A stretch of DNA of 52,048 nucleotides from JBBRNH01 sp038230415 (GTDB lineage: Bacteria; Bacteroidota; Bacteroidia; Cytophagales; Spirosomataceae). A program made the translations under genes and the position numbers. The notes under the pieces are model-generated. The model did no database searches and was not told the origin of the DNA. It saw nothing but the letters and a program-made list of their open reading frames with translations. This document shows, in pieces, positions 31,962-40,779 of this stretch (position 1 is its first letter; the number at the start of each line of letters is the position of its first letter). The stretch lies in the NCBI GenBank assembly GCA_038230415.1, contig JBBRNH010000033.1, positions 1 through 52,048 of the forward strand, written 5' to 3'.

Positions 31962-33314
31962 TCAATGCGAACAAATCAACCGTTCCCGCGCCCGCGTTAC
32001 GCCCGTGTACAGGTAATTCAGGTTGGCAATACCCGTCGGCGACCACGTGTTGAGCAGCACCGTGTCGAACTCGCTGCCCTGCGCTTTGTGACCCGTGATG
32101 CCGTAGCCGTAGCGCAACCGCATCGCACCGAGGTACGGATTCAGGTGGCGTTGCTTAAACGGACTGTCGCGAAACGCCTTGTCTGTCCGCATCACGTCGG
32201 AGTATAGGGTTTTTTCCTGCTCCTGCATCAGTTCGGGTTTGTCGGCCCGCACAAAATCGAGGCATACCTTGCCCGAAACCCGTTGTGGTTGCCCACGTTC
32301 GTCGGTTACTTCGACCATTACCTGTTGGAAGTGCAACCCGCCGAAAGATTCGGCCCCGCTTGCCAACTCAACCACCGTGCCGAAATCGCCGTTGAAAGCC
32401 GTGTAGTCTGCGCCGACGAAATTCTGGCAGAACAGCACCACATCGCCAACGGCCAGCGTATCGGCGAAGCCAAACCGCTCGCGTACGGCTTTGTTGAAAT
32501 TAGTCAATGGGATATGATAGGCCCCAATATGAATGACGGCATCTAATCGGTGCGAATCGAACGCCCGGACGTAGGCAGTAACGGCCCCTTTCAGCCCCCA
32601 AAACTCGTCGCTTTCGATGCGCCAGCTACGGCCAAACCGCATGGCATCGCGCAGAGACGTGGCCGACCGCAAAATGCTCGACCCTTCGGCCTGCCGCTGC
32701 ACGTCGGTTAGTTCGACCATGCGCCCGGTTAGGCCAAACCGTTCGCGCAGGTAACGCTCCGATAGGGCGGGCGGCAACTCACCGGCCCCATAGCCGATGG
32801 GCTGCAACTGATATATGTCGCCGATAAACAGCACTTTGCTGCGGGCGTTGCCGCTTTTGACGTACTGCACGAAGTTGTGCAACAGCCCGTTGGCCGAGAT
32901 AAACTTGTCGTCGTTGGTCACGATGTCCGAGATCATCGAGGCTTCGTCCACGATGTAAAGCGTTGGCAACGTGTCGGTATTTAGTTTGCGCGACGTTTGT
33001 ACGCGGCCATCGTCGAGCGGCTCGATGGTATAAATCCGGCTATGCAGTGTGCGGGCTTCGCGCCCGGTTTTGCGCCCGATAATGCGGGCCGCCCGCGTGG
33101 TGGGAGCCGACAAAAAGCACGGAATTTCCTGCGCGGTGAGGTAATCAACCACTGCCTTCGCTACCGATGTTTTGCCCGTTCCCGCCGATCCCCGCAATAA
33201 GAAGAAGTCCTCGTCGGAAGCCATAAACTCCTCGATCTCGAACAGAAACTGAGCCTGTTCGGTGGTGGGAGCAAAAGGAAGCAGGTCAAAAATGGTAGCA
33301 GTTGCCGTGGTCAT
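31962..33314 (-). CDS. RecD-like ATP-dependent DNA helicase
   Basis: A 450-residue superfamily 1 helicase. Walker A is LRGSAGTGKTSVAKAV and Walker B is TLYIVDEASMISD. Motif III-like FIGDIYQLQPIG follows. The C-terminal UvrD-like part has GITGHKAQGSEFDTVLLN and NYLYTGVTRARERL (motifs V and VI). It is shorter than RecD2 and lacks a long N-terminal domain. Related proteins are annotated as exodeoxyribonuclease V alpha-like or AAA_30 helicases. It lies just upstream of the retron RNA on the same strand (45 bases) and divergent from a WYL regulator. A defence-related role is possible from context, but repair is equally plausible. Confidence 0.85.
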   Translation of the reverse strand: MTTATATIFDLLPFAPTTEQAQFLFEIEEFMASDEDFFLLRGSAGTGKTSVAKAVVDYLTAQEIPCFLSAPTTRAARIIGRKTGREARTLHSRIYTIEPLDDGRVQTSRKLNTDTLPTLYIVDEASMISDIVTNDDKFISANGLLHNFVQYVKSGNARSKVLFIGDIYQLQPIGYGAGELPPALSERYLRERFGLTGRMVELTDVQRQAEGSSILRSATSLRDAMRFGRSWRIESDEFWGLKGAVTAYVRAFDSHRLDAVIHIGAYHIPLTNFNKAVRERFGFADTLAVGDVVLFCQNFVGADYTAFNGDFGTVVELASGAESFGGLHFQQVMVEVTDERGQPQRVSGKVCLDFVRADKPELMQEQEKTLYSDVMRTDKAFRDSPFKQRHLNPYLGAMRLRYGYGITGHKAQGSEFDTVLLNTWSPTGIANLNYLYTGVTRARERLICSH

Positions 33315-33421
33315 ATACCGTTTTTTGTTGGTTTCTGATACAATAGTAGGGGCCTCAATGACGTATTTATTTACGTTGACAAAAAATGTCCATCCTCTAA
33401 GTGTTAATTAGTCAGTAAGCC

Positions 33422-34420
33422 ATGAAGAAGAAGGGTGCCGTAAGCGATTTGCGGCTGAAACGCGTGTTCGAGTTGCACAAAATCCTGCGAAAGAGCCACC
33501 GGGGGCGGTCGGCGGACGAATTGCGAGTGGCCTGTTTGGATGTGGACCCTGATGTTGACAAGCGCACGACGATGAACGACCTCAGGTTTTTGCGCGATGC
33601 GTTGGGTGCACCCTTGCCCGACCGCGCCAACAAGCACGATGGCTATTATTACAGTACACCGTACTCGATCTTCGACGGGCTTGACGATTCGTATTTAGGA
33701 AGCCTGAACGAAGCATTGGCCCTGCTCCGGCAATTGTCAGATGCTGCCGAGTTTGTGGGGCTTGAAGACCTTTTGCTCCGGCTGGAGCAGCGCGTGGCCG
33801 GGACGACCGATGCCGAGAAAAACCCCATTATCGCCTTCGATGAGGCCGAACTCGTGGGCCGCGAGCATCTGATTGGGCTGTATCGGGCTATTCAGAAGCA
33901 GTTGTTTCTGCGAATCACGTATCAGCCTTTTGCCGATGACCAACCGATGATTCGGCACGTGTTTCCGTTGCTCCTGAAGCAATACAACAATCGGTGGGTA
34001 TTGGTCAGTTGGGAAAATGGTCGAGATACTCCGCAAAACCTGCCCCTCGACCGGATTACGTCGTTTTTCAACACGGCGGAGACGTTTACCCATCCCAAAA
34101 CCTTCGACGGGAAAGCCTATTTCAGGCACCTCATTGGTACGACCAAGACCGGCGCGGCCCCGCAATCCGTTGTTTTACGATTTACCAACAAGCGCGGGAA
34201 GTACGTCGTCACCAAAAAAATCCATCCCGAACAGCAAACCGTCTGGCTTCCATCGGGAGAGTTGGAGGTGCGGCTATTTGTGGAATTGAATCAGGAGTTG
34301 GAAGCCCGCATACTGGAGTTCGGGGCCGATGTAGAGGTGCTGGAACCGCCCCATCTTCGCGACCAAATCCGGGACAATCTGGCGCGGGCGTTACACCGGA
34401 CAAGTGGTTTAAGCGAATGA
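33422..34420 (+). CDS. WYL-domain transcriptional regulator
   Basis: A 332-residue regulator. The N-terminal 65 residues (LKRVFELHKILRKSHRGRSADELR ... TTMNDLRFLRDALGAPL) form a winged helix. Residues 165-235 are the WYL domain (LRITYQPF ... FPLLLKQYNNRWVLVSW); the name-giving Trp-Tyr-Leu is RWVL here. A C-terminal WCX-like part follows. WYL regulators sense nucleic-acid ligands and often control phage defence genes. It is divergent from the helicase gene with about 107 bases between, so it may repress that gene or the retron unit behind it. Its stop codon lies in a long hairpin shared with the next, convergent gene. Confidence 0.88.
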   Translation: MKKKGAVSDLRLKRVFELHKILRKSHRGRSADELRVACLDVDPDVDKRTTMNDLRFLRDALGAPLPDRANKHDGYYYSTPYSIFDGLDDSYLGSLNEALALLRQLSDAAEFVGLEDLLLRLEQRVAGTTDAEKNPIIAFDEAELVGREHLIGLYRAIQKQLFLRITYQPFADDQPMIRHVFPLLLKQYNNRWVLVSWENGRDTPQNLPLDRITSFFNTAETFTHPKTFDGKAYFRHLIGTTKTGAAPQSVVLRFTNKRGKYVVTKKIHPEQQTVWLPSGELEVRLFVELNQELEARILEFGADVEVLEPPHLRDQIRDNLARALHRTSGLSE

Positions 34421-34516
34421 TCGGGACGCAGATGACGGGGACGTTGCGGACTTGCGCTGATTTAATCAGAAAAGCCGTGTTTATCCGCAACGTCCCCGTC
34501 ATCTGCGTTCCAATCA
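34418..34516. terminator. Bidirectional hairpin embedding both stop codons
   Basis: Two 33-base arms (34418-34450 and 34484-34516) are complementary apart from two G-T type mismatches. The left arm starts with the TGA of the WYL gene; the right arm ends with the stop of the convergent sorted protein. The loop contains a further small hairpin (CTGATTTAATCAG). Confidence 0.8.
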
Positions 34517-37500
34517 CTGTTTCAACACCCGCCGTACCGTTGTTTGCCCGCCAATCTGCACCCGAAGCAGATACAGCCCTGGCGGTTGCTGACTCAGGTC
34601 GAGGTCGGTACGGTGGTCGCGGGTGGTGCGGTTGTGGGTGGCACGGCCCGTGATGTCGGTGAGTTGCAGCGTGGCCGGTGTTGTTAGCAAATTCTGGTCA
34701 ATCTCAACGGTGAGGGTAGTTCCGGTTGGTACGGGATACACCTTCACAGACTCGGCTAATGGGTCATCAACGGCCAGCAGGGGCAAAATGGTGAGCGTAG
34801 CCGTGCCGCTAACGGTGCCATTGCCGCAGTTATTGGCAATAGAAATCAGGCTATAACTGCGGGTTCGGGCGGGGGTCACGTCAATCAGATGCGGGTTGGC
34901 CGCTGTCGAAACTGAATTCCGGGCGGTGCTGTCGGCCCAGACGAATGTCCAGGGCGCATCGCCGGTGAAGGCCACACTAAGTTTAGCCGAACTGCCCTGA
35001 TAGACATCCTGACTGCCCGACAGCCGGGCCGTTGGCAAGGCCCGCACCAGCAAGACCACCGGACTGTTTCGACCGGCAACGGCAATGCCGGGGTTGGAGC
35101 CGGTAACGCGCACAAAATAATACCCGGCACTCAGACTGGCCGGCAACGATGCCACAATGGGGCCGGTGCCGGCAGTGGTGGCCGATACCGGAACAAAGAC
35201 TTTGGAGAGCGTATCGGCCACCTGCACCTGAAACACATTGCCGGGGTTGAGCGTACCGGCCACCGAGAATGGCACCGAGAAATTAGCCCCCGCGCACAGG
35301 CCCGAACTGGCTAAGGTGCCGGTTATGATGGTTGGAATAGCCACCGAAACCGTTGCCGTTGCCGGATTACCGGGTAGCCCTTTGCCGCAAATATTGGTCA
35401 CGCTCGCTACCTGATAGGTGGTGGTGCGGGCGGGCATCACGGCCACCGTTGCCAGCGTATCCGGGGCCACGCCCGAATCAATCACCGTAGTGCCGTCGGT
35501 CAGCACGTAGCTATATGGTGGCACTCCCGTAAATCGCAGTTGCAGGTTGGCTTTCAGGCCCAGATTCACCGTTGTAGAACCCAGCAGTGAGAGCGTTGGG
35601 GTGCTGTTGACAATAAGCCGGATGGTATTCCGCGCACTGTAACAGCCGTTGGCACTCACCTGAAAGACATAAAAAAACTCACCGCCCGGTTTGGTTGCGT
35701 TCAGCGTGATGGGGGTGGGGGCGTTATTGGTGATTACGCCCGATGGGTCAACCCAGCGCAGGCTGCCCCCGGTCTCTGCGGTAGCCGTGAGCGGTACAGA
35801 TTGAGTAGTCTGACAATACGTTACCAGCGACGATGACACGGCGGGCGTAGCAGCCGTCTGTACCGTTACGCGCAGCGTGGCCCGGTCGCTTTCGCAGTCT
35901 TCGACGGTTTGCGATACGAAGAAATTCAGCACCTGCACCCGGTCAATGGGCGGGGTGGGTGCATTCGGAAACGCATTTCCATCGGTATTGAACCACCGCA
36001 GGTTTTGGCCGTTTGCCACAACCGGGCCAACATTCTGACCGGGCTGGTCTTGCTGGGCTAAGCAGTAGTTAAGTGAGGCAGTGCCGGGTGCGCCGGGTTT
36101 GGTCTTTATCCGCACGGCAAGGCTGGCACGCGGGCTTTCGCAGTCGTTCACACTTTGACTGACGTAGTACGAGAAATTACCCGCCACGTCGTTGGGAACA
36201 CCGGGGGCATTACCGGCAGCCGTGCCACCCGTCGCATTCTGGCCGTACCACCGTATCGTTGAGGCATTTTCGCCCGATGCCGTAAGCGTGGGGGCGTTGG
36301 TGAATTGGCAGAACACCACCGGAGTCACGGCGGGAGCCGCCGGTGTACGCTTCACCGTTACCTCAATCCGGGCGCGTTGCTGGCTTTCGCAGCCATCGAG
36401 TGACTGACTGGCGTAGTAATTATAGGTCGTGGCAACGTTGTTGGGCGGATTCGGCGCGTTGCTCTGTACCGTGCCACCCGTTGCATCAGTGCCGTACCAG
36501 AGTAGTGCCGCGCCGTTTTCGGGCGTTGCGTTCAGAATCGGAGCCGATGAATTCTGGCAGAATACCACTGGCGTAATCACATTGGGTGCGCCGGGGGTGC
36601 GTTTCACCACGACATCAATTTTGGCGCGAGACTGGCTCTCACAGCCGTTGAAAGTCTGGCTCACGTAATAATTAAACGTGCCGGCTGCGTTGCTGGCCGG
36701 TGTTGTAGCGGTTCCCGTTGCCGAACCGTTTGTGGCATTCTGGCCGTACCACAGCAGCGACGCTCCACTTGATGGCGTTGCGCTGAGTTGGGGTGCGCCG
36801 TAGTTCTGGCAAAACACCACCGGCGTACTGACAGCGGGTGCGGCTGGGGTGGGTTTCACAATCACCGTAGCCGTTGCGCGTCCGCCAACACAACCGTCGG
36901 GCGTGGTTTGGCTTGCAAAATAAATTTGTGTACCGACGGTTCCGGTCGGCGGTTGGGGTGCACCGGGCAAAACACCCCCGGCTGAATCAAACCAGGTAAG
37001 CACGTTTCCATTGCCGCCCGTAGCGGTCAGAACGCGGACGGTTTCGCCCTGGCAACGGCTGAGGTCGGTGGTAAGCGTGGGCAGGCCGGGCGTAGCCGCT
37101 ACCCGAACCACATAAACCGACGGGCTACTTTGGCACGAACTGCCATCAACACTCCTGACGCTATATGTATAGGTATTGGCGGCTGCCGGGGGCGCGGGTT
37201 GGTTAGTTGCCTGCGTACCGGCAGCGTCGGTAAACCACTGGACTGTGCCGGGGGGGGCGGTCAGGCTGGCGGGGCGGGCGGCTTCGCAGTAGGATACCGA
37301 CACGGGAGCCGGAGCCGCCGGAGCCGTCCGAACGGTAAACGTAACGGTGGCTTTGTCGCTACGGCAACCAAGTACGGTTTGGTCAACTTTGTAGGTGGTT
37401 GAGCCGGGCGTGGTAGTGGCCGGGCTGGGTGCCGCGCCGTTATTACCCAGCAAGACATCACTGGCATTGTACCACTGAAACGCAGCGTTGGGTTGGCCGC

Positions 37501-38431
37501 TGGCCGACAGCGTTTGCGGTGCTACATTCTGGCAAACCGTTGGTGATAAAGCCGTTGGCTGGTTTGGCTTGGCATTCACCGTCACAAAAAACGTAAGCAG
37601 GTCGCTTTCGCAACCATTGGTTGTTTGTGTTACGTAATACGTTCGCTGCCCTGCCGAACTGACCAAGACCGGGTCGGGTGTGTTGTTGGGAGCGGGCAGA
37701 TTGGCGGCAATGTACCACTTCAGATTACTGCCCGTCACGTAGGCCGTTACGGGTTGCCCGGCAACGCCCTGGCAATATGCGGGCGGAGTGGCTACGGGCT
37801 GGGCCGATTTGGCCGTAACTGTAACCACCACCTGACCGCGTGGCCCTTCGCAGCCGCCAACCGTTTGTGACGCAAAGTAAGACGATGACCCCGCCTGAGC
37901 CGTTGGCGGTGAATACGGATTTCCTGATGCCAAAAAAGCCCCGGCACCCGAATACCACCGAACACTGTTGCCGGTTGCCGTGAGGCTTACCGCTGTATTG
38001 GGGCAGATTGGCCCGGTGGTGGGTGAAGCAACTGCCACTGCCGGGGCCGGGGGAATAATGCCAAACGCACTGCTGGTATTGCCGCTGATGCGGGCCGGTG
38101 ATGAGGAGACAACCTGAATCACGTAGCCGCTCCCGACCGGGATATTGGCCGGAATCGTAGCCGAAACTGTGCCGCCCGCCGTGGCTGATACAACACCGGC
38201 AATGCCCGTGTAACTCGTGGTGGTGTTGATGACCTGCACCGTAAACTGGTTGGTTGAGCCAAATGCACCGCTTACTGAAAACGGCACCGAAACCCCACTA
38301 CCGGCTGCCACGCAGGACGAAGGCGACACTGTGCCAACGGTGATGGTCTGGGCTATGCTCTGCCCCGCAAAAATACTGCCCCACATCAGTAGCATCAGCC
38401 ACCAAATCCGGTAAACACGTTGTCTCTTCAT
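34514..38431 (-). CDS. Giant secreted Ig-like repeat protein with T9SS sorting domain
   Basis: A 1,305-residue surface protein. The signal peptide ends near FAGQSIAQ. After a sandwich domain come about ten Ig-like repeats of 78-85 residues. Each has Cys-Gln near its start (PVVFCQN), a central Trp (LLWYG), a Tyr-rich strand (YYVSQS) and a second Cys (GCES), which suggests a disulfide per repeat; this matches the Ig-like domains found in CHU_C-associated proteins. Repeats 6-8 are nearly identical. Two more beta domains follow, then a C-terminal type A sorting signal (VKVYPVPTGTTLTVEI ... GLYLLRVQIGG ... RRVLKQ), read by the type IX secretion system. Likely role: adhesion or matrix. The gene stands alone. 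Confidence 0.9.
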   Translation of the reverse strand: MKRQRVYRIWWLMLLMWGSIFAGQSIAQTITVGTVSPSSCVAAGSGVSVPFSVSGAFGSTNQFTVQVINTTTSYTGIAGVVSATAGGTVSATIPANIPVGSGYVIQVVSSSPARISGNTSSAFGIIPPAPAVAVASPTTGPICPNTAVSLTATGNSVRWYSGAGAFLASGNPYSPPTAQAGSSSYFASQTVGGCEGPRGQVVVTVTAKSAQPVATPPAYCQGVAGQPVTAYVTGSNLKWYIAANLPAPNNTPDPVLVSSAGQRTYYVTQTTNGCESDLLTFFVTVNAKPNQPTALSPTVCQNVAPQTLSASGQPNAAFQWYNASDVLLGNNGAAPSPATTTPGSTTYKVDQTVLGCRSDKATVTFTVRTAPAAPAPVSVSYCEAARPASLTAPPGTVQWFTDAAGTQATNQPAPPAAANTYTYSVRSVDGSSCQSSPSVYVVRVAATPGLPTLTTDLSRCQGETVRVLTATGGNGNVLTWFDSAGGVLPGAPQPPTGTVGTQIYFASQTTPDGCVGGRATATVIVKPTPAAPAVSTPVVFCQNYGAPQLSATPSSGASLLWYGQNATNGSATGTATTPASNAAGTFNYYVSQTFNGCESQSRAKIDVVVKRTPGAPNVITPVVFCQNSSAPILNATPENGAALLWYGTDATGGTVQSNAPNPPNNVATTYNYYASQSLDGCESQQRARIEVTVKRTPAAPAVTPVVFCQFTNAPTLTASGENASTIRWYGQNATGGTAAGNAPGVPNDVAGNFSYYVSQSVNDCESPRASLAVRIKTKPGAPGTASLNYCLAQQDQPGQNVGPVVANGQNLRWFNTDGNAFPNAPTPPIDRVQVLNFFVSQTVEDCESDRATLRVTVQTAATPAVSSSLVTYCQTTQSVPLTATAETGGSLRWVDPSGVITNNAPTPITLNATKPGGEFFYVFQVSANGCYSARNTIRLIVNSTPTLSLLGSTTVNLGLKANLQLRFTGVPPYSYVLTDGTTVIDSGVAPDTLATVAVMPARTTTYQVASVTNICGKGLPGNPATATVSVAIPTIITGTLASSGLCAGANFSVPFSVAGTLNPGNVFQVQVADTLSKVFVPVSATTAGTGPIVASLPASLSAGYYFVRVTGSNPGIAVAGRNSPVVLLVRALPTARLSGSQDVYQGSSAKLSVAFTGDAPWTFVWADSTARNSVSTAANPHLIDVTPARTRSYSLISIANNCGNGTVSGTATLTILPLLAVDDPLAESVKVYPVPTGTTLTVEIDQNLLTTPATLQLTDITGRATHNRTTRDHRTDLDLSQQPPGLYLLRVQIGGQTTVRRVLKQ

Positions 38432-38458
38432 AGCTCAATCAGTTGGTTATTATAGCCA

Positions 38459-38490
38459 CAAAAATAAGGCCATTTTGCAGTGATTAAAGA
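38459..38490 (-). promoter_or_regulatory. Likely promoter of the sorted Ig-repeat protein
   Basis: On the minus strand TATTTTTG (38459-38466) fits a -7 element, with CTTT about 19 bases upstream as a weak -33. The start codon follows 27 bases after the -7 element. Confidence 0.45.
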
Positions 38491-38525
38491 AAAACTAAGG
38501 CGAAACCCCGTTTTTACTGGCATAA

Positions 38526-39611
38526 CTACAACGTCACCGTCTCCGAATCATGTGCGTTGCCGTATAACTGCCCGTTTTGGGTTTTCAGGAAAGCGGCCAA
38601 TGAAATAGCCTCCTGCTTGATAAACCCCTGCTGCGGCAACAATCCGTCGGCCACCATCTCGACCACCGAGGCTACCGAAGCCGCCGTTGTCCAGGAGATA
38701 GCCCGCCAGCGTTGACCCTCAATCACAAGTGGGTAGTAGGCGTGACTGAATTCTTCGCGTTTTAGCTGCCCGTCTTTCCAGCCCTCCACCACCGCATATA
38801 CATACACCACGTCGTCTTGTACGGGTGGTTTGGCTTCGGTCAGGATGCGTTCGGCTAAGGCGCGGTCGTTTTTCAGGAGCAGTTCATACAGCAAAAACCG
38901 CATCAGCCGGGCGTGGCCGGGGTAGCGCATGGTTTTGTAGTTCAGGGTGTCGAGCTGGCCGTTATAGGTTTCGCACATGGTTCCCAGCCCGCCCGATGTC
39001 GAGAAAGCCTCCATTTCCATCCCGTTGAAATTAATCACTTCCAGACCTTCCAATGCCGGAACCCACTTCCGAACGCCGTTGTGAATCACCTCACAGTCAT
39101 TGATATACTCGTTGATAACGCCCGCCGGAGACCACGTAAACGAATAACCGAGCAGGCCATTGGGGTTTTGCGGCAAGGCACCCACGCGCAATTCTATGTC
39201 GCGGAGCCGGTCAAATCGTTTGGCAAGGTCAGCCCCGATGATGCCGATGTACCCCGGAGCCAACCCACACTGCGGAGCCATGACCGACGTGCCGGTGAGG
39301 GCCATTTCGCGCACGGCAGTGGTGGTTGGTACGTCTTCGGTAAGGTCAAAATAATGCACACCCAAGCGATGAGCCGCCCGCGCAATGGGCAAATTGAGCG
39401 AATAGGGCAGGCAGGAAACAACGGCATCGAAGCCCTGAAGAATTCCGGCAAAAGCGGTCTCGTCGGTGATGTCGGCCTGTTTTGTGGGGAACGAAACGGG
39501 GTAGGTAGGCGCGGCTTTGTCAACGCCCGTCACCGAAAAACGGCGGTTGAGCAATACGCCCACGAGCGAGCCGACTTTGCCCAAGCCGACAACTAAAACA
39601 GTCTGAATCAT
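38526..39611 (-). CDS. Saccharopine dehydrogenase family protein
   Basis: A 361-residue NAD(P)-dependent enzyme. The N-terminal Rossmann motif VVGLGKVGSLVG is followed by DAVVSCLPYSLNLPIARAAHR, which is typical of saccharopine dehydrogenase-type proteins. The C-terminal domain includes MAPQCGLAPGYIGIIGADLA and GGLGTMCETY. The family includes lysine-catabolic saccharopine dehydrogenases and carboxynorspermidine dehydrogenases; the substrate is not decided. The ATG at 39609-39611 is chosen because a promoter with TTTG-N19-TTACTTTG lies 28 bases ahead. It is divergent from the restriction-modification pair. Confidence 0.85.
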   Translation of the reverse strand: MIQTVLVVGLGKVGSLVGVLLNRRFSVTGVDKAAPTYPVSFPTKQADITDETAFAGILQGFDAVVSCLPYSLNLPIARAAHRLGVHYFDLTEDVPTTTAVREMALTGTSVMAPQCGLAPGYIGIIGADLAKRFDRLRDIELRVGALPQNPNGLLGYSFTWSPAGVINEYINDCEVIHNGVRKWVPALEGLEVINFNGMEMEAFSTSGGLGTMCETYNGQLDTLNYKTMRYPGHARLMRFLLYELLLKNDRALAERILTEAKPPVQDDVVYVYAVVEGWKDGQLKREEFSHAYYPLVIEGQRWRAISWTTAASVASVVEMVADGLLPQQGFIKQEAISLAAFLKTQNGQLYGNAHDSETVTL

Positions 39612-39639
39612 GCTGGTTTTGTTTTGTGTACTGATGCGG

Positions 39640-39670
39640 CAAAGTAACCGCCCGCCCAACGGATTTCAAA
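39640..39670 (-). promoter_or_regulatory. Promoter of the saccharopine dehydrogenase-like gene
   Basis: On the minus strand TTTG (39667-39670), a 19-base spacer and TTACTTTG (39640-39647). This is close to the Bacteroidota consensus and to the two tRNA promoters. Confidence 0.65.
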
Positions 39671-39689
39671 CCAGACGGCGGGGTTTTCG

Positions 39690-39697
39690 TAGATTTG
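39690..39697 (+). promoter_or_regulatory. Possible -7 element of the methyltransferase gene
   Basis: TAGATTTG matches TAnnTTTG and ends five bases before the ATG. No clear -33 TTTG is seen. If used, the mRNA would have almost no leader. Confidence 0.45.
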
Positions 39698-39702
39698 CCG
39701 AC

Positions 39703-40779
39703 ATGACAACCCCAACCGATTATCTTATCTGCGCCAATGAACCAACTCCTTTGTTTCTGGAAGGAGACTGTCTGGCAATACTGCGTCAGTTACCCGATTT
39801 GAGCGTGGATTGCTGCATAACGAGTCCGCCGTATTGGGGACAACGGCAATACGAAGGGGGGGGGATTGGCTTAGAAAACACGCCTGCCGAATTTGTCCAG
39901 AATCTACTGAAAATCACGGCGGAGATTAAGCGTGTTTTGAAAAATACAGGTTCGTTTTGGCTGAATATAGATGATACCTACCGTAGTAAATCGTTGGCCG
40001 GGGTGCCGTGGCGCGTGGCGATTGCCATGATGGACGAGCAACACTGGACGCTCCGCAACGACGTGATCTGGAACAAACATAAAGGCGGTTTAGACAGCAG
40101 CAAAGACAAACTGCGAAACGTTTATGAACACGTTTTTCATTTTGTGAAAGACCCCAAAAATTATTTCTATGATGGCAAGGCCATCCGGTCAGATTCGCGC
40201 AAGAGTATCGTCAAAAACGGGGCCGTTGTGTCGGCAACGGGCGTAAGTGGGATTCGGTATCGGCGACAAATTGAGTTATCGACCGCACTGACACCCGACC
40301 AAAAAACAGCCGCCCTGAACGAGTTGGGAACCGTTTTGTCCCGGATTCAGCAGGGCGAACTCAGCGATTTCAGGATGATTATCCGGGGGCAACAGCGGGC
40401 CACCCATGCCGAATCGGAAAACCTGTCGGGCCGGGCTAAAGAACTGATTAAGAAGGGATTCTATTTCTTGTTTTACCATCCTGACGGTACGCTGCCCGGC
40501 GATGTCTGGGATATTCTGCCCGAAGACACCCAAAATCGTCAGAAACACTACGCTGTTTTCCCCGAAGACCTGTGCCAAATTCCGATAGTGGCTACCTGCC
40601 CACCAAACGGCGTTGTTTTAGACCCCTTTTGCGGTACGGGAACGGTGATGCTGGCGGCTTACAAAAACCATCGAAAATCAATCGGCATAGATATATCAAC
40701 CGAGTATTTGCAACTTGCCGAAGACAGAATCGCCCAATATGAACAGCAAAATAACGGAGTTCTTCACTTATTCGACTGA
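39703..40779 (+). CDS. Type II DNA amino-methyltransferase (beta class, probably N4-cytosine)
   Basis: A 358-residue methyltransferase. The catalytic motif TSPPYWG (40-46) precedes the AdoMet motif DPFCGTGTVM (from residue 307), the beta-class order. SPPY is usual for N4-cytosine enzymes, whereas N6-adenine enzymes mostly have DPPY. Between them lie LNIDDTYRSKSLAG and HWTLRNDVIWNKHKGG, common to this class, and a variable part (about 160-270) that probably reads the target. The ATG at 39703 is chosen; upstream codons are not conserved in style. The nuclease gene begins within its last 41 bases, so this is a restriction-modification operon. Confidence 0.9.
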   Translation: MTTPTDYLICANEPTPLFLEGDCLAILRQLPDLSVDCCITSPPYWGQRQYEGGGIGLENTPAEFVQNLLKITAEIKRVLKNTGSFWLNIDDTYRSKSLAGVPWRVAIAMMDEQHWTLRNDVIWNKHKGGLDSSKDKLRNVYEHVFHFVKDPKNYFYDGKAIRSDSRKSIVKNGAVVSATGVSGIRYRRQIELSTALTPDQKTAALNELGTVLSRIQQGELSDFRMIIRGQQRATHAESENLSGRAKELIKKGFYFLFYHPDGTLPGDVWDILPEDTQNRQKHYAVFPEDLCQIPIVATCPPNGVVLDPFCGTGTVMLAAYKNHRKSIGIDISTEYLQLAEDRIAQYEQQNNGVLHLFD

